Source: Vombatus ursinus
Lineage: Eukaryota; Chordata; Mammalia; Diprotodontia; Vombatidae
Direction: 5' to 3'
NCBI RefSeq assembly: GCF_900497805.2
Contig: NW_020954556.1
Location: 36,684,035 to 36,748,034, forward strand
Length of the DNA stretch: 64,000 nucleotides
How positions within the stretch are numbered: the first letter of the stretch is position 1; each line of letters opens with the position of its first letter. Positions 63,201 to 64,000 of the stretch are shown here, piece by piece. A model generated the notes under the pieces. That model was not told where the DNA came from. It saw only the letters and a program-made list of their open reading frames with translations, and ran no database searches. The position numbers and the translations under genes were made by a program.

Positions 63201-63266
63201 TAGAACACTATTGGAACAGAATATGGAAAGCAAGGATCTTTTTCATGTTGAACAAAGACAGTACAT
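386..63266 (+). CDS. CCDC88A: Girdin (CCDC88A), 14 internal exons of the coiled-coil rod; gene continues beyond both ends
   Basis: Fourteen exons on the plus strand join into 1064 codons plus two bases with matching splice phases and GT-AG junctions. The product matches the Girdin rod as I know it, with signatures such as [64 protein letters not shown] and [16 protein letters not shown]. Girdin is a cytoplasmic scaffold of about 1870 residues: an N-terminal HOOK domain, a long dimeric coiled coil, and a C-terminal region that binds phosphoinositide, G-alpha-i, Akt and actin. By length this window covers roughly residues 275 to 1340, so only the rod is visible. Low-complexity heptads with recurrent Leu and Glu-Asn pairs dominate throughout. 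The paralogue Daple (CCDC88C) is less likely because the match to Girdin wording is nearly continuous. Exons are listed separately below. Confidence 0.97.
545..1162. other. Intron 1, unassigned unique-looking sequence
   Basis: AT-rich intronic DNA after exon 1 with no open frame of note and no recognised repeat. Confidence 0.5.
1179..1290 (+). repeat. tRNA-derived CORE-SINE (WSINE1/Mar1 type) with 16-bp TSD
   Basis: The element starts within the head (ggtggatagagcactggc), carries the B-box region gagttcaaat and a degenerate ctagctgtg...gcaagtcatttaac end. A perfect duplication aaaaattattattttc lies at 1163-1178 and 1291-1306. Confidence 0.9.
1583..2080 (+). repeat. L2 LINE 3' part
   Basis: Consensus-like L2 order is present: cttcagtggcttcatg, then caatctgtctccaacctat, then a degenerate gcatgcctttgcagaag, ending with ccctgggccctagcatc and ttattaaatgtgtgttgaa. 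Open frames here are remnants of L2, not genes. Confidence 0.85.
2388..2460. repeat. (TA)n/(TG)n microsatellite
   Basis: A run of alternating TA with a few TG interruptions, about 70 bp. Confidence 0.95.
2545..2690 (+). repeat. MIR-family fragment
   Basis: The order gttctggtcttgggtctacc, then gtttcctcatg-like, then gactctaaaattctgtg resembles a degraded MIR/THER1 3' half. Confidence 0.5.
2700..3854. other. Intron 1, unassigned
   Basis: AT-rich sequence with no recognised repeat, long frame or structural signal. Confidence 0.5.
3855..4080 (-). repeat. L2 LINE 3' end, antisense
   Basis: It reads as reverse-complement L2: aaaacctactctgtgccagg, then cccttagggagcttacagtc, then gtggcactagcaactgaggg. 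The next 860 bases (4081-4942) show nothing recognisable. Confidence 0.8.
4943..5175 (+). repeat. MIR
   Basis: Near full-length: a degenerate tRNA-like head, then the core ctacctctgtgaccatgag, then cttcagtttgctcatc and ctacctcatggatttg. Confidence 0.75.
5385..5520 (-). repeat. L2 fragment, antisense
   Basis: Fragments such as ttaggctctggggaaaaata and atgcatgtagaagaggccca match the L2 reverse complement loosely. Confidence 0.55.
5590..5960 (-). repeat. L1-type 3' region, antisense
   Basis: The phrases tcactctgcatcagttaata, acaataattttcgattatgg and ttgttcaaccatgctcacat match the antisense 3' region of marsupial L1/HAL1, also seen at 44.9 and 55.2 kb. Confidence 0.6.
6180..6281 (+). repeat. 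WSINE-type SINE with internal deletion
   Basis: The head cagctaggtggcgcagtgg runs to the B box ttcaag and then jumps to ttacttaaccccattgcc, so the middle is missing. The A tail is about 20 bases, and aaagaatgtt is duplicated at 6168-6177 and 6282-6291. Confidence 0.88.
6292..7082. other. Intron 1 block, unassigned
   Basis: Higher GC than the surroundings, with C-rich stretches (6570-6640). Overlapping frames on both strands look like chance. I do not recognise a repeat family; an old LTR or DNA element is possible but unproven. Confidence 0.4.
7083..7315 (+). repeat. MIR
   Basis: It has a head with gtattgtagtggttagattg, then gtttcctcacctgtgag and ctacctcacaaggtgcttgt, in MIR order. The following 7316-7784, up to exon 2, is unassigned. 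Confidence 0.8.
7785..7931 (+). CDS. CCDC88A: CCDC88A exon 2 of window (49 codons)
   Basis: The exon starts after the AG at 7783-7784 and reads [20 protein letters not shown] to KLHDMEM, ending before the donor gtaaga. Both junctions are phase 0, so skipping it would remove 49 residues without a frame change. It is plain coiled coil with a LEKENLQL heptad block. Confidence 0.97.
8043..9720 (-). repeat. L2 LINE, antisense, split by a SINE
   Basis: The L2 reverse complement starts acatttcttaagcacctt and proceeds through catgtggtag...tctgcatagaag and gattgcaagaggttgatgag. A WSINE copy at 8512-8672 interrupts it. It is degraded and no frame is intact. Confidence 0.75.
8512..8672 (+). repeat. WSINE-type SINE, full length, 16-bp TSD
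   Basis: A full head ggggcagctaggtggtgc, B box gagttcaaatc and tail gtcacttaaccctgattgcc with an A tract. The perfect duplication aagaatgtaaatttat lies at 8496-8511 and 8673-8688. Confidence 0.93.
9735..10590 (-). repeat. Second L2 copy, antisense
   Basis: It restarts from L2 3'-end-like sequence (atttcagtaaacattaag), then gattatgaaagactttaaat and ggtaactttgaaagg...tcagtgatgggttgg in L2 antisense order. The next 490 bases up to exon 3 (10591-11080) are unassigned and AT-rich. Confidence 0.65.
11081..11225 (+). CDS. CCDC88A: CCDC88A exon 3 of window (48 codons plus 1 base)
   Basis: A good pyrimidine tract (ctctttcttccaag) precedes [16 protein letters not shown]. The segment ends [17 protein letters not shown] plus the first base of a split Ala codon, and the donor is gtatgc. 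The Trp-containing [13 protein letters not shown] stretch, with polar residues after it, breaks the heptad rhythm and is a strong Girdin fingerprint. Confidence 0.97.
11690..12115 (-). repeat. MIR, antisense, split by a 190-bp insert
   Basis: The 3' half (11690-11795) ends agaaactgaag and the 5' half (11985-12115) restarts ggaaactgaggcccagaga. The insert 11796-11984 ends in an A-rich tail, and the repeated gaaactga looks like its target-site duplication. I cannot name the inserted element. Confidence 0.65.
12130..12290 (+). repeat. L1/HAL1 3' end
   Basis: It reads ggccttctcaatgagtaggg followed by a G-rich tract and gagaattcagaactaaaag, the 3' terminus also seen at the end of the HAL1 at 16.4 kb. 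The stretch 12485-12829 shows nothing recognisable. Confidence 0.6.
12830..13845 (-). repeat. L1 ORF2 region, antisense (left half)
   Basis: Antisense reverse transcriptase landmarks include gccttttctgcatctattaa, aacctgcattcctggtata and gaggaatttggtataactcc. The plus-strand frame at 13190-13609 is a chance reading of this. The element resumes at 16748 after a HAL1 insertion. Confidence 0.85.
13846..16747 (+). mobile_element. HAL1-type (ORF1-only) L1, near full length
   Basis: The 5' end is gtggagctaagatggcagag, typical of a marsupial L1 leader. ORF1 starts at 14723 ([18 protein letters not shown]), with a coiled coil ([18 protein letters not shown]) and a C-terminal block ([20 protein letters not shown] to [17 protein letters not shown]) ending at 15753. 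ORF1 is broken by several stops and shifts. About 1 kb of G-rich 3' UTR follows and there is no ORF2, the defining HAL1 layout. It interrupts the antisense L1 and is flanked by tcattta (13839-13845, 16748-16754). A non-LTR retrotransposon of moderate age. Confidence 0.85.
16748..17598 (-). repeat. L1 ORF2 region, antisense (right half)
   Basis: It continues the element left at 13845: gcctatattttttcctttgg, then aaaagttcctagttttattt and ttagacccacccattcttta match antisense L1 ORF2 between the reverse transcriptase and endonuclease parts. The endonuclease part is not seen. A SINE interrupts it. Confidence 0.8.
16984..17131 (-). repeat. WSINE-type SINE, antisense
   Basis: It runs from a T tract and ggttaagtgacttgcccagg to ccacctagctgcccc. 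A short gtgaaat repeat on each flank may be the duplication. Confidence 0.9.
17599..18720 (-). repeat. L1/HAL1 fragment, antisense: spacer plus ORF1, 5' truncated
   Basis: The C/T-rich spacer (about 17860-17960) is followed by antisense ORF1 landmarks: ttcagttttgctgggtaa, ttgtggctgctaaattgtg and ctcctcattggccttttgga. The minus-strand frame at 18282-18632 is part of ORF1. It may be a separate copy from the ORF2 segment to its left, since the endonuclease is missing between them. Confidence 0.75.
18720..18838 (-). repeat. MIR fragment, antisense
   Basis: It contains tactgtgctaaatgctttac and catctcatttgatcctcaca in antisense MIR order. Confidence 0.75.
18839..20391 (-). repeat. Older L1/HAL1 5' half, antisense
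   Basis: It begins inside ORF1 (gtctaggctgtt, ccttcaggtagtccagtgat), proceeds through a GC-richer leader, and ends ctgctacttctatgatcttg, which is the degraded leader start. Overlap in ORF1 content with the previous entry shows it is a different copy. Frames at 18924-19478 are antisense shadows. Confidence 0.7.
20397..20725 (-). repeat. L2 scrap followed by MIR, both antisense
   Basis: 20397-20465 has tttattaaggactttaccat and ctgtgccaggct (L2). 20470-20725 has gtatctcatttgatcttcat and tttgcctatggtccacatag (MIR). Confidence 0.7.
20930..21045 (-). repeat. MIR fragment, antisense
   Basis: The segment gatgaggaaatgtgctacta to agaacccagatctcttgact is MIR-like and lies close to exon 4. Confidence 0.5.
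21242..21426 (+). CDS. CCDC88A: CCDC88A exon 4 of window (split Ala plus 61 codons)
   Basis: The first two bases complete Ala from exon 3, giving [20 protein letters not shown] and continuing to ENQRLSKK before the donor gtaatg. It follows the 10-kb repeat-filled intron 3. Heptads restart at [16 protein letters not shown]. The AG at 21240-21241 sits behind a T-rich tract (tgttacatttttgaattttatag). Confidence 0.97.
21427..22877. other. Intron 4, largely unique; pyrimidine-rich tract 22394-22562
   Basis: No transposon was recognised. A 170-base C/T-dominated tract lies at 22394-22562 on the sense strand, and a TA/CA-rich stretch follows exon 4 at 21440-21485. Confidence 0.6.
22878..23015 (+). 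CDS. CCDC88A: CCDC88A exon 5 of window (46 codons)
   Basis: The exon reads [20 protein letters not shown] to TLRENSERQ, phase 0 at both ends. The acceptor is atcctag. The donor context is CAG|gtccat: the GT is there but positions +3 to +6 do not match gtragt, so the site is predicted to be weak. Reading on would reach an in-frame stop within a few codons. The join to [10 protein letters not shown] in exon 6 matches known Girdin order, which supports this boundary. Confidence 0.95.
23210..23600 (-). repeat. MIR/THER1-like SINE, antisense, with internal minisatellite
   Basis: Its ends read ttagagatcatctagtccag and gaggtcacatagctaagaag to ttctgactcctgttctag. In the middle a 19-base unit (atttgtgggttgggtaccc) is repeated about 2.7 times at 23416-23467. 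Confidence 0.65.
23868..23960 (+). repeat. L2 3' terminus
   Basis: It reads gaactttttgagggcaaaga to ctcaataaataatc, close to the L2 terminus. Confidence 0.7.
24066..25136 (+). CDS. CCDC88A: CCDC88A exon 6 of window, a single 357-codon coiled-coil exon
   Basis: This exon is far longer than its neighbours and is one open frame from [15 protein letters not shown] to [12 protein letters not shown], with acceptor attag and donor gtaact, phase 0 at both ends. It encodes a continuous coiled coil built from recurring LEKEN-like motifs (for example [48 protein letters not shown]) in which Asn recurs at likely core positions. Only two short Cys-containing spots (KCASMKM and KASCKKT) vary the pattern. 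Buried Asn layers in coiled coils usually fix parallel dimer register; that role here is inferred. Confidence 0.98.
25137..26206. other. Intron 6, no recognised element
   Basis: AT-rich sequence between exons 6 and 7 without an identifiable repeat or frame. Confidence 0.5.
26207..26334 (+). CDS. CCDC88A: CCDC88A exon 7 of window (42 codons plus 2 bases)
   Basis: The exon opens [20 protein letters not shown] and ends LSDEQSTDD plus AG, the first two bases of a split Arg codon. The donor is a strong gtgagt. The acceptor AG at 26205-26206 follows a T-rich tract. The acidic DEQSTDD end marks a short polar break in the rod. Confidence 0.97.
26455..26560 (-). repeat. MIR/THER1-like fragment, antisense
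   Basis: It contains ctagagatcatctagtttcc and acaaatgaggaaacaagag. The rest of intron 7 to 27214 is unassigned. Confidence 0.5.
27215..27450 (-). repeat. L2 fragment, antisense
   Basis: It contains tatcaataagcacaaactaa, a degenerate tgctagctattgtgggg and cctgtcctcaagaaatttca in L2 antisense order. A second scrap with tttattgagtacctactatg is at 27940-27995. 27451-27939 is unassigned. Confidence 0.65.
28234..28238 (+). promoter_or_regulatory. NAGNAG tandem splice acceptor of exon 8
   Basis: Two AG dinucleotides lie three bases apart immediately before exon 8. Use of the first (28234-28235) would change the split codon from AGA to AGT and add AGA, giving DD-Ser-Arg-Tyr rather than DD-Arg-Tyr, with the frame kept. 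NAGNAG sites often yield both forms. Which AG is used cannot be told from sequence alone. Confidence 0.7.
28239..28377 (+). CDS. CCDC88A: CCDC88A exon 8 of window (split Arg plus 46 codons)
   Basis: The first base completes Arg, then the exon reads [20 protein letters not shown] to LRQELKT. The donor is a consensus gtaagt. The acceptor is a tandem tagtag: the downstream AG (28237-28238) gives the conserved DDRYKLLES join and the upstream AG would add one Ser (see separate entry). Confidence 0.96.
28378..29574. other. Start of intron 8, unassigned
   Basis: AT-rich, no recognised transposon. Confidence 0.5.
29575..29855 (+). repeat. L2 3' end
   Basis: It contains caactcaggtgctacctctt, aagcttcttgagggcaggga, ggatccccagtacatcacac and gaatgtttgttgacatgc, a well-preserved L2 terminus. 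Confidence 0.88.
29961..29993. repeat. (CA)n microsatellite
   Basis: About 33 bases of alternating CA after a short GCGCGC start. Confidence 0.95.
30040..31010 (+). repeat. MIR split by the Tigger element
   Basis: The left piece (30040-30121) ends atgatgggtataata and the right piece (30939-31010) has gaattacatacctaagat and cttttgaaaccttaatag, which are consecutive parts of MIR. Confidence 0.6.
30124..30936 (-). mobile_element. Tigger1-like DNA transposon, internally deleted (813 bp)
   Basis: Ends are inverted: cagatatacctt on the left and aggtatgcctg on the right, flanked by TA (30122-30123, 30937-30938) as expected of the pogo/Tigger group. Internal matches include the ends of Tigger1 such as ttaagtgtgcaatagcatta, cttgcctcagtattgatgac and tcaaagatcactgatcacag. 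The transposase middle is gone, so this is a nonautonomous or decayed copy, in minus orientation. Confidence 0.88.
31015..31140 (-). repeat. MIR fragment, antisense
   Basis: It contains tttacacctgagaaaattga and gacttgagtccaattcttct. Confidence 0.55.
31372..32243 (-). repeat. L2 LINE, antisense (left part of a split copy)
   Basis: It starts taataagcatttattaagca and proceeds through ggcactgtgctaagtattgg, tttgcaactgattgattatg and gatgtccatgggacatccag, in order for L2 reverse complement. Confidence 0.88.
32244..33826 (+). repeat. L2 LINE, sense, inserted in an antisense L2
   Basis: L2 ORF2 landmarks include tttatgctgatgattctcgg, tttttggacatcttgaactg, gtcatccttgactccttgct and ctccagtggttccctgtcac, then the 3' end cttagcacagtgcctgaccc. 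Reverse-transcriptase-like frames (32637-32873) are broken. A TC/C/CA low-complexity run lies at 33231-33272. Confidence 0.85.
33827..34480 (-). repeat. L2 LINE, antisense (right part of the split copy)
   Basis: It resumes with gaggtgatgagatcacaaaa, then atggggtggaccaatcaaat, gaatgggggagacatggcca and aaggaaccagtagagaggga. This follows the left part in L2 coordinates apart from a short gap. A G-run is at 34139-34150. Confidence 0.82.
34529..34685 (+). repeat. WSINE-type SINE with 16-bp TSD
   Basis: Full head gggcagctaggtagcacagt and tail gtcacttaaccccaattgcc. Flanks aataaaagaatttgag (34513-34528) and aataaaaggatttgag (34686-34701) differ at one base. Just upstream, ttgggcatttttaataaaa occurs twice (34477-34495, 34502-34520). 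Confidence 0.92.
35048..35457 (-). repeat. RTE-family LINE 3' end, antisense
   Basis: In reverse complement it carries ctgacatagtgatgtcattt followed by aggacaag at its tail, preceded by tggtacagcattctgagctt and ctcacacagggcaagtgctc. This is a marsupial RTE end; the C-terminal ORF remnant is not intact. Confidence 0.7.
35543..35747. mobile_element. hAT-type palindromic MITE (205 bp)
   Basis: The termini caagggcagggaacctg and cagattccccacccctg are inverted copies, and the arms remain complementary almost to the centre at ccccttaataaaagg. The flanks gtctaggc and gcttaggt could be a decayed 8-bp duplication. Both strands yield similar chance frames because of the symmetry. Confidence 0.8.
35897..36010 (+). 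repeat. MIR fragment
   Basis: It contains gtggtgtagtgggtagagct and gtcagtgccccagttaacc. Confidence 0.6.
36045..36881 (-). pseudogene. PPDPF: Processed retrocopy of PPDPF in intron 8
   Basis: On the minus strand a frame with ATG at 36754-36752 reads [20 protein letters not shown] followed by [12 protein letters not shown], the pancreatic progenitor differentiation factor PPDPF. After [10 protein letters not shown] the frame slips; the parental tail continues in another frame ([10 protein letters not shown]), a TAG at 36483-36481 stands where human PPDPF has Gln, and that frame ends with the TGA at 36437-36435. No introns interrupt the copy. It runs from a 5' leader near 36881 to an AATAAA shortly before a short A-rich end near 36045. 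Both flanks carry a 17-bp target-site duplication (36028-36044 and 36882-36898, 16 of 17 identical), the mark of L1-driven retrotransposition. A CA repeat and A-rich stretch at about 36222-36285 lies in its 3' UTR part. It is most likely nonfunctional. Confidence 0.88.
36980..37205 (-). repeat. MIR, antisense
   Basis: It contains gtatttcatttgtcctcaca and aaatgacctggtataaagaa in antisense MIR order. Confidence 0.65.
37206..37570 (+). repeat. MIR fragments
   Basis: 37206-37350 is a sense MIR (gggcaggcagtgtgatccag, ggaagtcaccttgggcaaag). 37420-37570 looks like an antisense MIR scrap (gaaggacctcagagatggtt). Confidence 0.5.
37577..37830 (+). repeat. Mar1-type SINE (tRNA/CORE head with RTE-like tail)
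   Basis: After the tRNA-like half and gtgaccctgggcaagtcact comes gaaggaaatgacaaaccagt and gaaaaccccaaatagggtca, the tail characteristic of the longer marsupial SINE. Confidence 0.85.
37862..38483. mobile_element. hAT-like DNA transposon remnant (622 bp)
   Basis: The left end cagaggttcccaaact and the right end tttgaaaacctctg are inverted (cagaggtt). No transposase frame is present. The right end lies only about 107 bp from exon 9. An 8-bp duplication is not convincing. Confidence 0.65.
38591..38755 (+). CDS. CCDC88A: CCDC88A exon 9 of window (55 codons)
   Basis: The exon reads [20 protein letters not shown] to RLIEVERN, phase 0 at both ends, acceptor ttttag and donor gtaagt. A stretch [12 protein letters not shown] holds two adjacent prolines and is very likely a break in the helix, then heptads resume at [11 protein letters not shown]. 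It sits between the two longest introns (10.2 and 14.7 kb), and a hAT remnant ends about 107 bp upstream. Confidence 0.97.
38756..39239. other. Start of intron 9, unassigned
   Basis: AT-rich, A-rich around 39050-39150, no recognised element. Confidence 0.5.
39240..41603 (-). mobile_element. HAL1-type (ORF1-only) L1, antisense, older subfamily
   Basis: From left to right: antisense 3' UTR with a C/T-rich block (39310-39700), then ORF1 landmarks (ttagccttgctgggtatgat, aatttgactacaatattcct, tcaggtggtgattagtgg) at about 40180-40910, then a GC-rich leader ending cctacttccatcttcccaga. No ORF2 is present. Diverged from the 13.8-kb copy; ORF1 is broken. Confidence 0.75.
41890..42004 (-). repeat. WSINE-type SINE, antisense, 17-bp perfect TSD
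   Basis: T tract, ggtgaggcaattgggctta, then gatttgaactcaggtcctct and tgccacctagttgcct. The duplication cagaatcacataatctt is identical at 41873-41889 and 42005-42021. Confidence 0.93.
42022..42460 (-). repeat. L3/CR1 LINE fragment, antisense
   Basis: It contains gttcctagttttgccccttg, agcagaacaaatgacagcct and tcttctctgtgctaaacagc. The following 42461-43361 shows nothing recognisable. Confidence 0.75.
43362..43424. repeat. Possible mariner MITE fragment
   Basis: The stretch cagagtgtcagaaaagtcag with a degenerate continuation resembles the end of a short mariner element (cagggtgtcccaaaagt); the other end is poorly kept. Confidence 0.4.
43540..44030 (-). repeat. L2 LINE, antisense
   Basis: It contains aaggaagatatataaaataa, gaggagattttgaaggacttt-like sequence and taaaggcagcagggagtcat. 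SINE/MIR scraps follow to about 44170, and 44171-44489 is unassigned. Confidence 0.75.
44490..45309 (-). repeat. L1-type 3' region, antisense, with RTE tail scrap
   Basis: It contains cattgtgtatattgttttct, actctgcatctgtcaatatg and cacagtaatattccattcca. At 44807-44880 a sense RTE tail (aatgatgtcattttggtcct then caaccaaccaaccaat) is embedded. The L1 segment resumes after 47954. Confidence 0.65.
45310..47943 (-). mobile_element. HAL1-type (ORF1-only) L1, antisense, near full length
   Basis: It is the reverse orientation of the element at 13.8 kb and close to it in sequence. On the minus strand the leader starts aagatggcagagtaaaagca, ORF1 starts at 47089 ([20 protein letters not shown]) and includes [20 protein letters not shown] and [20 protein letters not shown], ending near 46046; it is broken into several frames. 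The 3' UTR follows with no ORF2. The 11-bp duplication gaaactttt-type (gaaacactttt) lies at 45299-45309 and 47944-47954. Confidence 0.87.
47955..48374. other. Intron 9, mostly unassigned
   Basis: The first bases may continue the L1-type region; the remainder has no recognised repeat. Confidence 0.45.
48375..48457 (+). repeat. WSINE-type SINE, 3' end only
   Basis: cttgacacttactagctgtg to ccccaattgccc followed by a C-run and A tract; 5' truncated. Confidence 0.85.
48475..50125 (+). repeat. L2 LINE, sense, long ORF2 part
   Basis: L2 landmarks in order: aaggtcatctacaataggg-like, tctgcagcctttgacactgt, cattgtgtccaaaacagaac, tagactattgcagtagccta and ccttgtcacctctaggatg. Frames are broken. It resumes at about 50790. 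Confidence 0.85.
50126..50790. repeat. Insert in the L2, unassigned, with a WSINE copy at 50591-50747
   Basis: The L2 is interrupted by about 460 bp of unrecognised sequence (50126-50590), then a WSINE-type SINE (ggggcagctaggtggctcaa to ctattgcctagccgaag), then about 40 bp. A TG...CA outline and ttaataat on both sides would fit an old solo LTR, but this is weak. Confidence 0.5.
50791..50930 (+). repeat. L2 3' terminus (continuation)
   Basis: It contains tgctctttgatggcagagat, tatccctggtgctccatagt and tgatttactgaatgactgac. An L2-like antisense scrap may lie at 51040-51130. Confidence 0.75.
51410..51625. repeat. hAT-Charlie-type MITE
   Basis: Ends agtgattctcaac and gtttgagaaccactg-like are inverted copies of cagtggttctcaaa, a hAT terminus. 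The interior includes attagaaattaaaatg. 51626-52439 is otherwise unassigned. Confidence 0.65.
52440..52670 (+). repeat. MIR
   Basis: Contains gcttcagaagacctgggttt, taagttgtttaacctctttg and ggttgtgatgaggattgaat. Confidence 0.75.
52688..52852 (-). repeat. WSINE-type SINE, antisense
   Basis: TTTTG tract, ggcaaggcaattggggtgga, then gatttgaactcaggtccttt and ctacctagctgcccc. aaatctgttt-actg flanks both sides with one base of slippage. Confidence 0.9.
52920..53085 (+). repeat. MIR fragment joined to a SINE tail
   Basis: A MIR-like head (aaggcagtgtgatgcagtta) runs into the SINE tail cttactagctgtgtgaccct, gtcacttaaccccaattgcc and an A-rich end. Confidence 0.65.
53093..53136. repeat. (CA)n microsatellite
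   Basis: About 44 bases of CA directly after the SINE A-rich end, probably seeded by it. 53137-53425 up to exon 10 is unassigned. Confidence 0.95.
53426..53587 (+). CDS. CCDC88A: CCDC88A exon 10 of window (54 codons), Gln/Asn-rich coiled coil
   Basis: The exon starts [20 protein letters not shown] and ends [13 protein letters not shown], phase 0 at both ends, donor gtaatt. It is strikingly rich in Gln and Asn, with repeats of the form LQxQN. This polarity differs from the Lys/Glu-rich heptads of exon 6 and continues into exon 11. Confidence 0.97.
54020..54252. repeat. L2 fragment (antisense) followed by A-run and (TA)n(TG)n
   Basis: 54020-54130 has gatattaagtgcctaatacg and aaggcactgggagtacaaag (L2). 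54162-54216 is A-rich, then TA and TG dinucleotides run to 54252. The rest of intron 10 is unassigned. Confidence 0.75.
54531..54808 (+). CDS. CCDC88A: CCDC88A exon 11 of window (92 codons plus 2 bases)
   Basis: After acceptor attacag the exon reads [20 protein letters not shown], the end of the Gln/Asn-rich run, then returns to charged heptads ([20 protein letters not shown]) and ends [10 protein letters not shown] plus CG of a split Arg. The donor is gtaatt. Confidence 0.97.
54940..55800 (-). repeat. L1-type 3' region, antisense
   Basis: Contains tcactgtatatattgttttc, cctcaattgatgggcaccca and acttccacagataatgttgc, as at 44.9 kb, with no ORF. It fills most of intron 11. Confidence 0.65.
55969..56112 (+). 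CDS. CCDC88A: CCDC88A exon 12 of window (47 codons plus split ends)
   Basis: One base completes Arg, followed by [20 protein letters not shown] to YKILRGEND plus AG of the next split Arg. The acceptor has a strong C/T tract (ctccctgcctcccgcctcccag). Donor gtaatg. The phase-2 ends match exons 11 and 13. Confidence 0.97.
56113..56804. other. Intron 12, unassigned
   Basis: AT-rich, repeat-poor sequence; nothing recognised. Confidence 0.55.
56805..56991 (+). CDS. CCDC88A: CCDC88A exon 13 of window (split Arg plus 62 codons)
   Basis: The first base completes Arg; the exon then reads [20 protein letters not shown] to STKLNNQCE and ends at donor gtgagc. [12 protein letters not shown] echoes [12 protein letters not shown] in exon 12, a small internal repeat of the heptad rod that is part of the known protein. 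Confidence 0.97.
56992..57715. other. Start of intron 13, unassigned
   Basis: No repeat, frame or structure recognised. Confidence 0.5.
57729..57891 (+). repeat. WSINE-type SINE with 13-bp perfect TSD
   Basis: Head gacagctaggtggcgcagtg, B box gagttcaaatc, tail with ATA repeats. The duplication taaaaattaaatc is at 57716-57728 and 57892-57904. Confidence 0.92.
58692..58928 (-). repeat. Mar1-type SINE, antisense
   Basis: atcatgtctgactctttgtg, then ttgccatttccttctctcac, then aggaaactgaggcaaacagg and ccagggtcacatagccagta to ctatccactctgccaca. Full RTE-tail plus tRNA-like head in reverse. Confidence 0.88.
58961..59122 (+). repeat. WSINE-type SINE with 16-bp TSD
   Basis: Head ggggcagctaggtggtgcag to tail ccccattgcctaagc and A tract. 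The duplication aataattgcaagtcaa lies at 58945-58960 and 59123-59138. Confidence 0.93.
60852..61004 (+). repeat. WSINE-type SINE
   Basis: Head ggggcagctaggtagcgcag, B box, tail cccttaaccccatttgcctc and A-rich end; tcagaagga occurs on both flanks. Confidence 0.9.
61118..61385 (+). repeat. MIR-family SINE, near full length
   Basis: gtggtacggtaattaagagt, then gggcaagtcacttatctctg, then aatagtacctacatcacagg and gttgttgtgaggatcaaata, ending ctataaatgtttattc. Confidence 0.88.
61660..61900 (+). repeat. MIR/THER1 3' part followed by L2 terminus
   Basis: 61660-61765 has ggcctcagtttccacatctg and cccttccagccctaagtc. 61775-61900 has tagaatataagatccttgag and cccagcacaggactttgcat. A further MIR-like scrap lies at 61985-62105; 62110-63120 before exon 14 is unassigned. 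Confidence 0.75.
63121..63266 (+). CDS. CCDC88A: CCDC88A exon 14 of window (48 codons plus 2 bases)
   Basis: A good tract (cattttctttatcag) precedes [20 protein letters not shown], ending VEQRQY plus AT of a split Ile codon. The donor is gtaggt from 63267. Reading through would meet TAG at once, so that TAG belongs to the intron. The next exon (DKLNELRRQ in the human protein) lies beyond the window. Confidence 0.96.
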
Positions 63267-63309
63267 GTAGGTACCAAATAATTATGAACTGTTGTGTACT
63301 GTTTACTTT

Positions 63310-64000
63310 CTCAGAGGTTACCAATAACACTAATGAATCCAATGACTTTTTCTCATTCCTGATCTTCCTTGACCTCTCTTACTCCTTTAGCATGGTCCCC
63401 CTTCTTAAAACTCTTCTGTGGTGGTACCTGTAACTCTATACTGTCCTGATTGTTTTCCTGCATCATTCTGATAGCTCTTCCTCTTTTTCATTCCTTGGTG
63501 CCTTATCTTCCACCCAGCTTCTTAAATAATGACATTTCCCAAGTTTTCTCCTCATTTCTGTTTTCTTTCTCCCTCTGTGATACATGATCCACTGCCACAG
63601 CTTCCATCTATCACTTTAATGTGAACAGTTCTCATATCTGTATCTTCATCCTTTCCTTTTCTCCTAAGCTCCAACCATACATCTCCATTCACCCACTAGG
63701 CAATTTTTTTGGTATGTCAAATTCAACATGTCTAAAGTTTACGTCCCTCATTTCTCCTTTCCCCCACCTTCTACCCCTTGTCCCAAAACAGCTTCCTAAC
63801 CCATCTTCCTTATTTTAGTGATTGGTATTGTCTTTCTTATAGTCAGTTTGAAACCTCAGAGTCATTTTTTTATTCTTCTTTGCCCCTATATACAAAGAAT
63901 TATTGTATCATTGATTCTTCTCTTACAGTATCTATCTCATCCATCGTACTTTTCCATTTCCACTTACACTACTTTATTTCAGGCTACCATTATTTCTTAT
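63310..64000 (+). repeat. L2/L3-type LINE fragment, sense
   Basis: It contains catatctgtatcttcatcct, caacatgtctaaagtttacg and acctcagagtcattttttta in the order of the L2-type ORF2. It runs off the window end, and all frames are broken. Confidence 0.7.

Noticed and set aside
386-63266. Daple (CCDC88C) or CCDC88B instead of Girdin
   Set aside because: Sequence blocks in every exon follow the Girdin order and wording closely; the paralogues share the fold but not this detail.
63267-63272. In-frame TAG after QRQYM as the end of the protein
   Set aside because: The bases are a gtaggt donor, and Girdin is known to continue for several hundred residues.
1-64000. Endogenous retrovirus copies
   Set aside because: No gag, pol or env region, primer-binding site or paired LTRs were recognised; the reverse-transcriptase-like pieces seen belong to L1, L2 and RTE. 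A possible solo LTR at 50.1 kb is too weak to call.

Overview
The window is intronic and exonic DNA of a vertebrate nuclear gene from a marsupial, read 5' to 3' on the plus strand. Fourteen consecutive internal exons encode 1064 codons of the central coiled-coil rod of Girdin (CCDC88A, also called GIV or APE), an actin- and membrane-associated scaffold that also binds G-alpha-i and Akt through parts lying downstream of this window. The first exon starts inside the rod and the last ends shortly before it finishes, so the HOOK domain, the true start codon, the G-protein-binding motif and the stop codon all lie outside. Splice phases are consistent across all 13 complete introns, and no exon contains a frameshift or stop.

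The organism is inferred from the repeats. Many copies of a tRNA-headed CORE-SINE (WSINE1/Mar1 type) with long clean target-site duplications, abundant MIR, L2 and L3/CR1, RTE tails and ORF1-only L1 elements (HAL1) fit a marsupial. The SINE tails lack the 3' extension typical of the opossum SINE1, which favours an Australian marsupial; this is inference from memory, not a database result.

Layout: 0.4-11.2 kb holds exons 1-3, with introns of L2, MIR and SINE fragments. 11.2-21.2 kb is intron 3, a nested block in which a near full-length HAL1 sits in an antisense L1. 21.2-28.4 kb is a compact, repeat-poor cluster of exons 4-8, including one 1071-nt exon. 28.4-38.6 kb (intron 8) holds a Tigger-type DNA transposon, an L2 inserted head-on into another L2, an RTE end, a palindromic hAT MITE, a complete processed PPDPF retrocopy and a hAT remnant. 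38.6-53.4 kb (intron 9) holds two antisense HAL1 elements and long L2 copies. 53.4-57.0 kb is a second compact cluster (exons 10-13). 57.0-63.1 kb (intron 13) holds a layered HAL1/Mar1/SINE block, followed by exon 14 and the next intron.

No RNA gene, CRISPR array, operon or convincing endogenous retrovirus was found, and nothing here looks like an undescribed multigene system. The most useful leads are a NAGNAG acceptor at exon 8, an atypical donor at exon 5, the PPDPF retrocopy, inverted HAL1 copies bracketing exons 4-8 or 4-9, and a few unassigned intronic blocks. Repeat family names rest on recognising consensus-like sequence; boundaries are approximate unless a target-site duplication is given.
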